DNA of 64,000 nt from Phallusia mammillata (Eukaryota; Chordata; Ascidiacea; Phlebobranchia; Ascidiidae): NCBI GenBank assembly GCA_003260075.1, contig QLIY01000154.1, positions 153,599 through 217,598 on the forward strand, given 5' to 3'. Numbering within the stretch: position 1 is the stretch's first letter; every line of letters begins with the position of its first letter. Below, piece after piece: positions 13,333 to 25,943 of the stretch. The notes under the pieces are model-generated. The model was not told where the DNA came from and searched no databases. It was given only the letters and a program-made list of their open reading frames with translations. Position numbers and translations under genes: made by a program.

Positions 13333-15413
13333 CTCTTGCGCTTTGCTGCCACCAAACGTAAACGACACATTTATCTTAAATCGACAAGGGGTTTATGTCT
13401 AATATTTATACTGCTAGGACAGCGATTTCTTAGCCCATACATAGCCTAATTGACGTTTCTATTCCCTTAAAACATATAGCAACGTAACTGATTGTATACA
13501 AGTGTATTAAAATAGAGGTCTACAATGTTTTAATGTCGTCCCCTCTGCTCTGTGGTGCCACTTATATGCTTTTAAACTTATAAAACAGAAATGTTAAAGA
13601 GCAGACATTTTTAGATGTTTACGTTCTAGGAAACAAGAGAAAGCTCTTTCGCGCAAAAACACACTATGCATAATAGAAGTTTGCCTATGTTGTCTTATCC
13701 AAGGCCGTTCGGACAGGGGGGTGAACAATCAGTTCCTTTGACGATTTGTATGTACTTGCCACAAAGTATGGGACATGCTCACTAACCACCATTTCTAATC
13801 GTAATAAAACTTGCTCTGTATTAACTCAAGTTCATATGTCATACATTGAAGTATGTCGTTTATTATTACTTACTCGCAATTTGTTAAGATACATTTCTAC
13901 TATGTTGCACCAAAGTGAATCATTTCAAACAAAACGGTAAGATAGTTAGGTTAGTTTTATAAATTTTACAATGTACAATAAGTTAATCGTGATTGCGAGT
14001 AATATCTACAAAATACACATAAATTAACATATGTGCGGGAATAAATAATGTCACTGGCATTTCCAGCAACTACAAACTACTGTAAAATGAGTTTTGTGTA
14101 TTTTAGTCTTCTTTGAAGTCTGTGCAAAATTTAATCTTTGAAATCTGTACTACAAACCTGCATGTAAAAGTGTAAAAACCAATATTCACTTTCCGAGTCA
14201 AAATTTTTCAACTGTACATTTTTAGTTGATGGTGTCGCAGCAATTGCCGTCGTATAACACACAAAAAATGTTAGTTGCTTTTTTTTCTTTTTTAATAAGC
14301 TATGGGAACCAGTTGCGGATTCGGTATAAAAAGTTTGTCACAACGTGTAGTAATTTAATTTTCTGCAGTCGATCAGTTCCACCAGTGGGTACAAAAGTTT
14401 TTTTTTGGAAACTGTGCCTTTCTCAATACCAAAGCAAAAACGAAAAATAAATAATTGCTACGCGAAACAAAGTCAACCAGCAAATTACCTTCTTGTTTTT
14501 TAAACATGTTAAGGAATAAATATGATATAAACTGCACCGCTTGTCATTGAATGCGATTACAGAGAGACATCAGGGAGACACAGTCCACCAGAGTACGCCA
14601 GTGTGCCAAAACCAACTGAAAGTTGAATTACAGTAAATCTTTGGGAAGCTATTAAAGTGCACAGTTTGCAAAAACAGCTGTGAGGTTTCGATTTTTTTAT
14701 GGTGTTTTTTCCTTTCTGATTATCAACAATACTCATTTCGTACGTTGCTTGTGGCTCATTAGACTTTTATCGGAGACATTTCTGTTTGCACAGTCTTAAT
14801 TTTTACTGCTGTCAAAAGTACAGTGGAGAAATCAATTTCGTTGAGCAGTTCCTGTAAGAAAGTATATGTTAAAAGTGTAGCGGTATTGCTTAAATTCAGT
14901 TAAATTATAAAGTTTTTCATTTAGAGAGGTTTTAACCACTATGTGAAAAACTGTTTTAATTATAAACCGTTTGTTAACCGAGCTAAGATTGACTTTTAAA
15001 TGGATGTACAAAAACAATAGCATTTTTCTTGGCTATAAACGTAAATTTTATGAGGAGTCACCATTACCGTAAATCGTATCCAATGTTGACATACTAAACG
15101 TACAATAAAGATTTTACGACCCCCTTTAGTGATTTTACGACCCCCTTTACTACTATAAAACTCGTTAAAGTGTTTCTTGCGGAGACCTTGCCTTTTGTTA
15201 TCAAATTACCTTCACTAGCAGTTCCGGTTGTAATGGTTACAAAATTGCGTTTAAGTTGATTTTGGTAGGAATTGTTATTTGATCATTTGCGTGGGCATCA
15301 AATGTGGAACAACAGAGAAGCATAGACAGTTTGGATCGAGACTAACAAAACAGTCTTGATCTTCCTTTTCAGTTTTTGCAGTTTTATCGTTTTATGCAGA
15401 AATGTTGATTTTT
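13333..15413. other. Intergenic; start of the four-pass gene duplication unit
   Basis: No gene seen. From about 14815 to 15110 the sequence matches 18545-18800, so the tandem duplication of the four-pass gene extends about 1 kb upstream of its start codon. Confidence 0.55.
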
Positions 15414-15670
15414 TTCCTTTGGAGAAATTGTTATTTTGTACGTTTCAGAGACAAATTATTATTTTAAGCGAGTGTAGCAAAGCTTTTTTGTCAAAACTTA
15501 GATAAAAAAAATCTAAGATCGTTTGTAGCTTCAATAATTTAGTTGATGATATGGATCAACAAACTCAGAAAGATAAAATCCCCCAAACAATGTTGAAAAA
15601 ATGTGAAAAAAATGTGAAAATTATGCTGGTAGTGTCCGCCGCGGTTCAAGTTACCCTGTGGGGGGGGGGG
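15414..15670 (+). pseudogene. Truncated copy of four-pass gene exon 1, probably an artefact
   Basis: A near-identical copy of the exon 1 region of the gene that follows. Its frame opens at 15551, reads the first transmembrane segment and stops at an 11-G run (15660-15670) within LVVSAAVQVTLW. The complete exon follows at 15793-15950. It is most likely an unmerged alternative haplotype rather than a gene. Confidence 0.75.
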
Positions 15671-15792
15671 CTGTTATTTTGTACGTTTCAGAGACAAATT
15701 ATTATTTTAAGCGAGTGTAACAAAGCTTTTTTGTCAAAACTTAGATAAAAAAATCTAAGATCGTTTGTAGCTTCAATAATTTAGTTGAGGAT

Positions 15793-17606
15793 ATGGATCA
15801 ACAAACTCAGAAAGATAAAATCCCCCAAACAATAATGAAAAAATGTGAAAAATTTGTGAAAATTATGCTGGTAGTGTCCGCCGCGGTTCAAGTTACCCTG
15901 TGCTTCATAGCCCTTATACTTCCGGAATTGATTGTTGGTGAAATGTCCAAGTAATGTTTGCTGTGTGGTAACGGAATATTTACTTTTGTGCAAGCTTTAT
16001 AACAAGTACTTATGAGAGCATGTAATGAAAAAAATGCTTGTCTTGACTTGAAAACATAAATGTAGTTAATGGGCATAGGTTTTGTCCAAAACCATTTACA
16101 ATTTTGTGTTCTTTGGGGAGTTTTTGTCCAAAATCAAAAAAGTAAACACCACACGAGAGAGAATAAAAAATGTTGTTGACTTAGGGAAGATGCGTTGGAT
16201 TTCATGGAAAGTTTACACGAAAACGGAGATGACATCACTCAATCATCTGTAGTTAAAGCTAAAATCGGATACTTTGAAAGCTTGATTAACAATACGAAAA
16301 ATGACTCGAACAGAGAAGGTTAATTTACTTGTTTTATAAAACATCGCAATACGCTGTTATGGTTGATTTTGACTGACATTTATTTTCATGTAATGATTAT
16401 AACATGATAATTATCACTCGAGTTACACCAAAAAATAAAATAGTACTTGCATTTTAACTGAAACTCGCTGTGTCAACAACCTAACATTGTGGTGTGAAAA
16501 TATGTCTTCTGAAGAGCTTTCGAGATGAAAGTAAAAATGTATTTTTCTGTATTCCGTAACGCTACCTAAAACAAATTGTATATTGCAGGCATGGTCAGTA
16601 TTTTTGCCTTCTCACTCTTATCGACGGTTTCGTCTCTTTTCACATTGCTCTACGCAGTTCAAGTACTATGTCACTGCTGCACTTCCCAGTGTAGCCAGGA
16701 GGTGTCTGATTGCTGTAACAGCATTAGCGATTTCTGTCGAAAAATGGCCAAATCAAACTTTTCCTCGGGTACTTTGTTTGTTTTCCGTTTGCAGCTTTTG
16801 TTGCTCACTAAGTACAATTTCAAACATATCATAAGTTTTATCTAAATCAAACTGGGTAAATAGCTTTGCTTGCGACACTAAACTACAGGGATTAAATGTC
16901 CAACCTGCTAACCACATGGTCAAACTTTCCATCCCAAAACTTGTATGATATTAATTTCCAACTTTTAATCGTTTACTGTGCCGAACTAATTCAAACAATT
17001 CTAACAAAATTTTCAGTGTATTCTTGTTTAACAGACCATTTTGGTACTCAGGAATCAGAAAATAAAACTTTTTTTTTCTTACATGTAGGAGTTTCCAGCG
17101 TGGCTGTAGCCGGTATGACTAGTTTCGCTATTTCTGATCTGGAAGGCGGAAGATTTGGCACAAACTTCTATTTGCAAATTACTGCGGGTGCATTTTCTTG
17201 CCTCATCCAAGGTTTGAAAATCCTTGTTAAAAAAGCAGACAAAACTGGAAATAATCTTGAGAAGGGAAATCAGACGAGTTCTCATGGATCTCCCTCAAGT
17301 ACTCCAAAGTCTTTCTCAGGCACTCCAGGAACACACGATGATGCCCACATTAATGACAATCCAAGTCCTGAGAACCATAACAGAGATAGCTTATTGGTTC
17401 ATGGCACTCGAGTGGAGTACAGCCGTGGCTCCATGAACCCGTCGTTCTCAGGTGATTCTACAAAGAAATTAAAGAAATCAAGATCTGGTTCCGTTTCAAA
17501 CTCCAGCAAGGATTCAATTGAGCCAAAAGATAACGAAACACAAGCGGATGTAAAGGTTCAGCGAAACCATCATGAGGAAGACTTTGAAACCGGTTCAAAT
17601 GCATAG
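15793..17606 (+). CDS. Four-pass membrane protein, copy 1
   Basis: Exons 15793-15950, 16185-16318, 16589-16768 and 17089-17606 have GT-AG borders, keep one frame and give 329 residues. Helices are near 22-46 (LVVSAAVQVTLCFIALILP), 99-124 (FAFSLLSTVSSLFTLLYAVQ), 158-173 and 184-203. A loop of about 50 residues with an NNT glycosylation site follows helix 1. A Cys-rich loop with CHCC and DCC lies between helices 2 and 3, and a long Ser/Asn-rich tail follows helix 4. The topology is claudin- or tetraspan-like, but the claudin W-GLW-C-C signature is absent. Function unknown. It is the intact member of a tandem pair with the broken copy at 19188-21852. Confidence 0.82.
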
Positions 17607-18122
17607 TTTTTCAAATCGCAATTTGTTTGGACGAAAATTGTTGTATCGTCAAAACACAAATACGTGTTAACCATAATTTGTTTTAATTCAGATGACCGGC
17701 CGTTACAGTTTTTTTTTAAATGATGTTTAAAGTAATTACATTTAAACCGTGTGTTTTCTTGTGATTTTTGTATTTTTAACATAGACGAATATTGTTCTAT
17801 CTGACCTTACTTTTGGATTGGAAATCATAAGCCTGGCTTTAAACGTGCTATAGGTGGGGGAAAGTTGGTTTCCCAAAGCGGTAATAATTGGACAAATTTA
17901 TATTTTGTTAAACATTTAGGGGCACAATACGGCTGTGCAAAAATATTTTCAGCAACTTGGATGCCACGAAACACTAGAGTTTAGACAATTAAAACTAACC
18001 TCTAGAAATTAATAAAATACGGTACCGTCAAAATTAGTAATTGTAAAATATTAGTATTCTTTTGTGGGGTAAAGCAAATGTTGTGTGTTCTCAAATGCTT
18101 TGAGTGAAAAAAGGTTAGTTAA
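17607..18122. other. 3' flank of four-pass copy 1
   Basis: AT-rich flank; no gene or structured element recognised. Confidence 0.5.
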
Positions 18123-18242
18123 ATCCGCCAAAAGTTAAATCACAAGCACCGTTGGGTCAATCTGGCAATCCATAGGGGATTCTGACATGTGCCGCATATG
18201 AGACAGGCAAGGGTGCTTGTGACTCAACTTTCGGTGGATTCT
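18123..18242. repeat. Imperfect inverted repeat, about 120 bp
   Basis: The outer 29 bases on each side are imperfect reverse complements: AATCCGCCAAAAGTTAAATC pairs with the strand ending ACTTTCGGTGGATT, and both arms carry the CACAAGCACC core. It may be a small foldback element; no target-site duplication was established. Confidence 0.55.
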
Positions 18243-18320
18243 CAAGGAAGCTTAGTTGGTAGAGCGCGAGTCTCGGAAAGACTCTTTGGTTCGAATCCCA
18301 CCGCATGTTAGATTTTTCTA
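18243..18320 (+). repeat. tRNA-derived SINE-like head (A and B boxes)
   Basis: TTAGTTGGTAGAGCG matches a pol III A box and GGTTCGAATCC is a perfect B box, about 35 bases apart. The anticodon-like loop lacks the usual T33 and the acceptor arm does not pair, so this is a tRNA-derived repeat or relic rather than a working tRNA. A unique-looking body continues to the long G run at 18439. Confidence 0.55.
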
Positions 18321-18436
18321 GCCTACGCCCTGCCGTATGGTGGTGAATTCTTGCTGACCAGGTGATTCGCTATGGTGGCTGTAAGCAGGCTTACTGTGAT
18401 TTACATATGAGTGTGCCGTGATCGCTGGTCTGCATA

Positions 18437-18438
<2 letters not shown>

Positions 18439-18529
<91 letters not shown>
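18439..18529 (+). other. Long poly-G tract (91 G)
   Basis: A pure G run between four-pass copy 1 and the duplicated upstream region of copy 2. It is the longest of the series and probably marks a bad join or gap fill, so the true distance between the two genes is uncertain. Confidence 0.85.
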
Positions 18530-18532
<3 letters not shown>

Positions 18533-19187
18533 TAGTGTTCTTAATGGTTTTAAATGTACAGTGTCGAAATAAATTTCTTTGAGCAGCTCCTGTAAAAAGT
18601 GAATGTTTTCCATTTAAAGATGTTTTGAATATTATTTGAAAAAAGCTTTATTATTATAGTCCGTTTGTAAACCGACCTGAGCTAGACTTTTAAATGGAGG
18701 AAATAAAAAAATCGCATTTTTCTCGCCCATAAAAGAAATTTTAATGAGGATTCACCATCACTATAAATCGTATCCCATGTTGACATACTAAACATAAAAC
18801 AAAAGTACGGTGTTTTTACGACCCTCTTTACTGCCAAAAAACTCGTTAAGTTGTATCTTGCAGTTGAACACACTGTCAGTAAATAAACTTAGGCGCTCGT
18901 TGAAATTTATAGCATCTTGACGATACTTTTAACGGATTTATTAGGTCTTGCCTTTTTGTTCCTAAGTTAAATTCAGCGGCAGTCTTATTTGTAAAGGTTA
19001 CAAAACTTTGTTGTGATAGAAACTTTTGTTTGAGAATTTGCATGAGTTGATGTAGAATAATTAAAAACTTTTAAAGTGGTCATGTTAATTTTTTTAAGGA
19101 AACTGTTTTTCTACATTTTAGAGATAAAACATTGTTTCAAACGAGCGTACCAAAGTTTTTTCTGTCAAAACTCTTGAAAATATTTAA

Positions 19188-21852
19188 ATGTCCGTTATGG
19201 CCGATTCAGCTGAGGGTAGGGATTTTGAAAACCAGAAAGATATAACAACAGAAAAAGGAGATGAAAAACCTGCAACAATGGTAAAAATTGTGCTGGTAGC
19301 GTTCGCCGCGGTTCAAGTTACCCTGTGCTTTATAGCACTTATACTTCCGGATTTGGTCGTGGGAAAGTTGTCCAAGTGATGTTTGCTGTGTGATAAAGCA
19401 TTATTTCATTTTCATTCAAGCTCTGAATTTTAAGTAGCCTACATATCGAAGCACGTAACTATTAAAGTACTTGTCTTGACATTTTTTTAATTTGTGATTT
19501 CTGACAAAAAATTTGTTCAGTCTAATACAAAGATAAATAGCATACAGTCTGAGAGAAAACAAAAACAAATTTGTTGTTATTTTAGGGAAGATGCATTGGA
19601 TTTCATGGAGAGTTTGCATGATGACGAAGATTTTATCACACAATCATCTTTGGTTGAAGCTAAGATCGGATACTTTGTAAGCTTTATTAACAACACAAAA
19701 GATGGCTCTAGCAGAGAAGGTCAGTAAAAACCAAACTGCTGCGTAAATGTCTGTGCTTGTCTGAAAAACCCTACATACGTTGTAGGTTAAAAAAAACACG
19801 TTATTACCGATTGGAACCATAAATTTCTACACTTCAACGCTTACTGTTGTATTAGTAAACGTATACAAAAGTAGTGTTGTTTTGATCTAAGTTATTACTC
19901 GTAATATATTACAACAAAAACGTTTCCTACTTTGCGTTTAATTTGATCTTGCTGGGCGAACAACCTTGACTTACGACTATGCATCTTAACTCGAGCATAG
20001 ATACTTTAGCACTGGTGAAAATTGATTTCTTTTCGTGGGAAAAAGTACAATTGTTAAAAAAAGTGTTTCGCTCTTTTCTTAGTAGTTACCATTGGCAACT
20101 GTATTGCAGGAATGGTCAGTATTTTTGCCTTCTCACTGTTATCGACGGTTTCTTCTCTGCTCACGTTGTTGTACGCAGTTCAAGTAATGTGTCACTGCTG
20201 TACCTCCAAACCCTGCCAACAAGGGTCGGAATATTGCGACCGTATGAGCACTTTCTGTCGAAAAATGGCCAAGACAAACTTTTCCTCTGGTAATTTGTCT
20301 GCTTTTCCGATTGATGTTTTCCCTTTTTTTTACCAAGGCAAGCACTATTTTGCACATCTCTGAAGGATAATATAAACCCGTAAACCAGGTAAACGGCTGT
20401 CGGCCTGCTGTTAGCCGTCAAGTGATGATGTTCATATGAACCTTTTAATTTGTTAACATCGCTCACAACTTTCCGTCAAAAAACTTAGCAATACGATATA
20501 ATGCGCCACATACGTTTTTTAAAGATTTCTGTTGACATTCGAGTAACCATTTTCCAAATTTCATTAGTTTTAATTGTAAAAAGATTTAGTCGTACCATAC
20601 TCTACCACTACTAGTCAAATATGACGAAGGGATCGGAAGATAAAACAAGTGTATCTTTCCTGTAGGAGTTTCCAGCGTGGCAGTAACAGGGATGACTAAT
20701 TTCTCTCTTCCTGATCTCGAAGGCGGAAGATTCGGGACAAACTTCTATTCCAAATTGCTGCGAGAGCATTTTCTGATCTCATCCAATATTTAAAAACCCA
20801 TGTTAAAAAACCAAACAAAAACAATACAGACACAGAAAATGCTAACATTCCACTAACTGGAAATAAAAATGAGAAGGGAACGCAGTGCAGCGTTCATAAT
20901 AGGCTGAAGGATATTTTAAACGGCCCAGATGTTTCAAATACTTCAGAGGCTTCCCCAAGCAGAGACGTAACAAACCGTTTTAACACTATATTAATTGGAA
21001 ATAACCATCAGGCAGGAAACCACTTTAGCAGTTATGCACAAGAGACGCCTGACGATATTTCGAACGGACCATGGTGTGTCAAATACTTCAGAGTCTTCCA
21101 CGAGCACAACAGGAGCTATCAATAATGCCTACGATACGAGTCCTGGGGACCATATAGCCGATCATAATACAGGTAACTTATACCCTAATGGCAGTCAAGA
21201 GGAGCGTGGATATCAAAACTCTACGTTTTCAGATGATTCTTTAGAGCAGGGGTCACCAAACTACGACCCGCGGGCCAGATCCGGCCCGCGAGGTCATTTC
21301 ATCCGGCCCGCGACCACATCTTTGGTTTGCCAAATTGTATTAATAACTTTGTAACATTAAAAGTTAATCTACTCCTTCCAAAAGTTTTCCTGTGGCGATA
21401 TTCAGCATTGATATTACAGAGTTTCATAGGATTATAACGCCCAAGATTGATCCAAAGCCAGTTTGTTACGTCACAGACAAGACTACAAGTGTTAATTATG
21501 CGCAAACAATTGCCTTCTTGTGGCGTAATATACAAGCATTGCTTGTAAAATGAGACTAATTATACAGTTTAACAGTCGCATGACCAGTTTTTGAATGGGA
21601 TTGTAGAAAGACCATATCTTAGCGCACCTAAGGACATGTAAACTAATCATTATTAGCACTCATCCGGCCCGCAGCGAAAAAAGTTTGGTGACCCCTGCTT
21701 TAGAGGAATCAAACAAATCAAGATCTGGCCTTTATCCAAACTTAACATAAGAAGACTCTGCAATCGATCAAGAGAATGTTTAACTCCAAGTACCTGCAGA
21801 GGTTTATCAAAGTCAACAGGAGTATGACCCTGAAGCCGTTTTAAATGCATAG
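19188..21852 (+). pseudogene. Four-pass membrane protein, copy 2 (broken)
   Basis: Tandem paralogue of the gene at 15793-17606. Exons 19188-19375, 19586-19719 and 20110-20289 are intact; exons 2 and 3 have exactly the same lengths (134 and 180) as in copy 1. Exon 4 starts at 20666. Just after the GGRFGTNFY block, near 20748, one base is missing relative to copy 1; the frame then ends within about 16 codons, before helix 4. Homology to the tail continues to 21852 but is interrupted by a 451-bp hAT MITE at 21247-21697 and an in-frame TAA soon after it. A second ATG at 19197 is an alternative start. A truncated three-helix product cannot be excluded. Confidence 0.8.
21247..21697. mobile_element. 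hAT-like MITE inside the last exon of four-pass copy 2
   Basis: Termini CAGGGGTCACCAAAC and GTTTGGTGACCCCTG, with 8-bp duplication CTTTAGAG at 21239-21246 and 21698-21705. Subterminal GGCCCGC-rich blocks; no transposase. Removing the element and one duplication rejoins the homology to the tail of copy 1. Confidence 0.92.
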
Positions 21853-24549
21853 TTTTTCTAATTGCACTTTAAGGTTATTTGTCCGAAAATCGTATTATTA
21901 AAAAAAAAAAAAAACATTAACCATAATTGACAGTGGCTTATCGGACCAGGTCTTACAACTTTTTCTTGACGGCAATTGTTTACTAATCGGTCTGGTTATT
22001 TGACCTAATAATCCGCTTTAAAAGATTGGCGCTTCACGACGTAAAATAGCTTTGCGAGACAAGGTTGTGCAACCAAGAATTTGCATTTAAGTTTAATACT
22101 AATAATTTGCGGCCCATAAAAATCAAACGGAGTTGAAATAGGGCTGTTTCCTATTTGTTAGCTAAACCTGGTTGATAAGGCTTCCAAACGGTGTCGTTAT
22201 TATTAGTGCTTTGTTTTGAAATGTGGAATTATTGTACTTAGTGACATATATTTACAAACATATTCTTAAATTGCCACAGCTGTTTGATGTAATTATATTC
22301 AAATTAAGTCTATGATTTTTGTTGTTTTTAGTTGTACTCAATACGCGTTGATTGTAGTAGGTGGTTTGACTTTATCTTCTTTTCATTTGCAAACATGAAC
22401 CTTTAAAAGGACAAGGTCGGAAACAGCTGATTGCAAAACGCAATACTACGGATAGATTACTAAAAACTTATGTCACAAACGGTTGGGCTAGTCCTTTTAA
22501 AAACTATTACTTTCATAAAACAAAACAAAAAACACGTTACGCTTGAATTAGCCTTTTAAAATGTCAAAGACAAATGTGCTTGCATAGTCACGTCATCATT
22601 GTATTTCTATTGTTAAACAGCTACGTAAACAACAAGGACAACTACCGAAAAAAACATGGTTCATCAAATCAAATGTCCTAGTCTTTAAATTGTGCTTTAA
22701 TTTCGTTCTCTGGGTATGTTCTGCCGTTGGATCGCAACCGTCTGCTCAAACCCGGCGGGATACGTTCGGTTGCATATGTCGGTGATTGAGCCTGCGGGTT
22801 CTGCTGCATGGTTAAATGAAACCCTCTCAAACGGATACACCCACGCGGTTCCTCGGAACGTTTCCTGTGGTGCCATAGGCAGACTCGGGTGTTCTCGTAG
22901 GCAGACCAATATTCTGATATAGTTTAAAGCAAATGTTATTTGTTATGAAATGTTTGAGATGAAAAAAGCCCAACGCAGACAATCACGTCTTTGTGATTGT
23001 TTTGTTGTTGGTCAAACCGCCAAATATCCAAAAAATATTTGTGTAGTGTTTTGTGCATATTTGATGTATATTATGTGTGCCATTTTTAATACCCGAACAT
23101 CGAATCACCCTAGATTGCGTATTGCTCAAGAAATGTCGAGGGGAATTTGTAGGGATTGCGATAATTATTTGTGCAAATAATGCAACAGTTATTAACCAAT
23201 TTTCCTTGTTTTAAAGTGTTAGATTAAAGGTAGCGAATGGGATAAAAATTGTAATTCATATGTGCTGTCAAATCCTGCTATGAACTTTCCAATATTATAT
23301 TTTACAGTTAGTTAGGTTTGTGTGAAAGCCAATTGCAAGAGCACATATGTGCAGTTTATCTCCTTTAAACCGCACTTATTGCTTTGTTAGTCATTCTATA
23401 ATTGTTTTACAAAAATATTCAACCAACGAACTGAAGTGCATGACGGTGTTGAGGATTAGAGTTTCGGACCTAAAAGCTTAAGAGTTTAAAAGGTTATCAA
23501 GACTGTGGTTTAAATGGTGCTGACATTATATGCCTACAAGAGTTTTGTGTGAGGGTTAACAGACAACCAAAGCGTTGCTCCGCATCGGCAAAAAATTTAC
23601 ATTCTTCAATTATACAGCAAACGGTAAGTTACAACTATGTTGAGGTTAGAACCCAAGGCGCTCTCGAGGAAGAATATCGATAAAAGTTCCATTCTTTTTT
23701 CCTTTGTTTATCGCGCACTGTACTAGTCGCATTCAGTGTTATTTACTCTGATGAAGACGACCTGTATAGGACGTCGAAATGTCGGAATAAAATTACATTT
23801 GCCAGAAGAGCTCCACACACTTGATATGTGAAATGATGCCTACACTCATGACACCTACACATAATATCTTGTACGTAATATGACGTAAACGGCTGACAGA
23901 CAGCAGTGATCTACATGAGCATATATCTTTACTCCGTGGGCGAATTAGACCCACGTATTGCGTCAGGACAAGGACGTATATACGCAGATTAAAGCCCATC
24001 TGCTATAAAAAAAAGTTCTAAATTGTTTGCGAAGTTGTGAAGCATAAAGAGATTAGTTGGTGTATAATAGAGTACAGAAGAGTTGTGTTTGTAGTTATGA
24101 ATAGGGAAACAGAAAGCAGAAATCTGCGCAGTTTTATCCGTAAGTTAAAAACGTTTTCACGCACAATAATCTGAAGTTGGAAAAATTTGATTTCCACACT
24201 GCCTTGCCTTTATCAAGCTGATACTACAAGTTGCATCACGTTGCACTAAACACATTGTGCCAAAAACTACAATTCTGACAACTGTAGTATATATCGTGGA
24301 CTTTTAAACTCACAGAATAGCTGCCATTCAATCGTTTTTCACAAAAAAAAATATGCAAATTTTAGATCGCTTTTCGCAATCGATAACTGTCCTTTTCTCG
24401 TAAATACAAATTTTTGAGAAGCTCTTTCGGATTTGGCGATTTACGAAAACTAATAGTAAAGCATTGTTAATTTTTTTCTGTTTTGCTTTTGATGTGTATG
24501 GAAATATTTGCATAAATTAGCTATTTAATTATTTAATATTCAGATTACC
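21853..24549. other. Intergenic; uncertain coding block and repeats
   Basis: 22710-22920 is visibly more GC-rich than its surroundings and open in several frames on both strands. On the minus strand a TATCAG acceptor at about 22917 is followed by NIGLPTRTPESAYG and a stop 30 codons on, which could be a terminal exon, but nothing links it to a gene. 23644-23653 carries a reverse-strand B box resembling the SINE at 59111. A hammerhead-like motif lies at 23748-23785. Otherwise no gene seen. Confidence 0.4.
23748..23785 (+). other. Hammerhead-ribozyme-like core motif
   Basis: CTGATGA (23748-23754), then a hairpin-forming stretch with GACG pairing CGTC around CCTGTATAGG, then GAAA (23776-23779). 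This is the order of the conserved hammerhead core. ATGT/ACAT could form a short stem III, but a convincing stem I was not found. Such motifs are carried by Penelope-like retroelements and retrozymes, so this may be the terminal remnant of one. Confidence 0.4.
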
Positions 24550-25293
24550 ATGTCTCAAAGTGAAAATGAAGGGTACCCCTTAATACAACCTCGTGCTGGA
24601 GTATTTATTTACCATCGAAGAACCAACCTTCTAGTTATCTTCTTTTTGACCATGCTTCAACTGAGTCTTTGTTTGCTGTCAATTTTTTACAAAGATGTGG
24701 ATTTAGAAGCGACAACAGCGTAAGTGGCTTACTAAAACGGGTAGTGTGGCAGATATTTTCAATTTGGTAGTTATAAGGTTTACTTTTGTGTTTGTATAAC
24801 ATTTTTATTAAATTGATAGGCACAATTTGAGTTTTGGCTTGGCGTTGCATTCGGCCATTTTCTCAGGATTGACGTTGATCTTTTCAATACTACTGCTCTG
24901 CACTTGCTGGAGTAATAAATGTTCCTCGGCGTTTGACGTGATGCTGAGTGGGCTGTCTGTGTCATACATCGCATCTGGTAACGCTAACTTCACAAGCATT
25001 ATAACTGTCAGTTTGTGTTAAATAAATTAATACCATATACTCAACTATTTAAATATGTCACAATTGACCGTTAGTAATCTTGTGATATAGTACATATAAA
25101 ATTGTAGCTTCAGCCTAATAATCATGCTTGTTTTTTAGGTTCGCCGGGCATTGTTGCTTTTGCCTTGTTTGTGTACACATTTAAAACAGAAATTTTTGGC
25201 CTTGGCTTTTGGGTCCACCTAACAGCTACTCTACTCTCTTTAGCCATTCACGCCCTGAAGAGAAAAATACTTTCAACAAATATCAACCATTAG
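24550..25293 (+). CDS. Short four-pass membrane protein, copy 3-like
   Basis: Exons 24550-24719, 24820-24977 and 25139-25293 keep one frame with GT-AG borders and give 160 residues. Helices: TNLLVIFFLTMLQLSLCLLS, a second around ALHSAIFSGLTLIFSILLLC followed by CTCWSNKC, a third starting SPGIVAFALFVYTF, and a fourth around FWVHLTATLLSLAIHALKR. The order (helix 1, helix 2 plus Cys motif, helices 3 and 4 in the last exon, phase-1 intron before helix 3) matches the two genes upstream, but the loop exon is missing and the tail is short. It is probably a distant member of the same cluster. Function unknown. Confidence 0.75.
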
Positions 25294-25943
25294 AATCTGT
25301 TGTTCAGTGATTTAAATCTGAAAATTTTCGCATGCAATTGTGAAATGTGTTAAACACAGCTTACTCATAAATTATATTTTTCCAATTTATGTCTCGTATT
25401 CGCACATGAATTTTTTTGATTGATTTTTTTACCTATTGACTTCATCTATAGCTACAATCTAAATTGGTTCTAATAGGATTTGATGTTGGTTTTGTGTCTA
25501 TTCTTGTTTTAATGTCTATTTGATATGTGGAATTGATTTTGGTTCGATTTCGGACATTATTTTGGAATATTCAGTCGCTAATTAGGTACTGCTTTCTTGT
25601 TGCTAGAACCTTCAGCGATAGCTTGTTCTAAGGATACGACTGGTATTTTTATCCAACAATGAACAGAAGCCGTTCCTAGAATTCCTATTACGCAGTTATA
25701 CTGAAAGGCTTCTGTAACATCACGGAACATTGATCTACTTTTCTGTGTTTATTCATTCTATAGTATATTATTGCACATCATATGTATCCATAAAAAGCAA
25801 GATCCAAATATTACAACATTCAGACTACTAAATTAATTATCAAAACATTTGCTGCCCAAAAAAAACTTCAACAGAAAAGAGAAAAAAAGTGTCGCCAGTA
25901 AAACAGGTTGCGTGCACAAATAAATATCACATTGTTATGTACA
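25294..25943. other. Intergenic AT-rich
   Basis: 3' flanks of two convergent genes. Nothing else recognised. Confidence 0.5.

Noticed and set aside
18243-18320. A functional tRNA gene
   Set aside because: A and B boxes are good, but the acceptor arm does not pair and the anticodon loop lacks T33.
23748-23785. A CRISPR or other prokaryotic element
   Set aside because: Nothing in the window is prokaryotic; the repeats here are transposon-derived and irregular.
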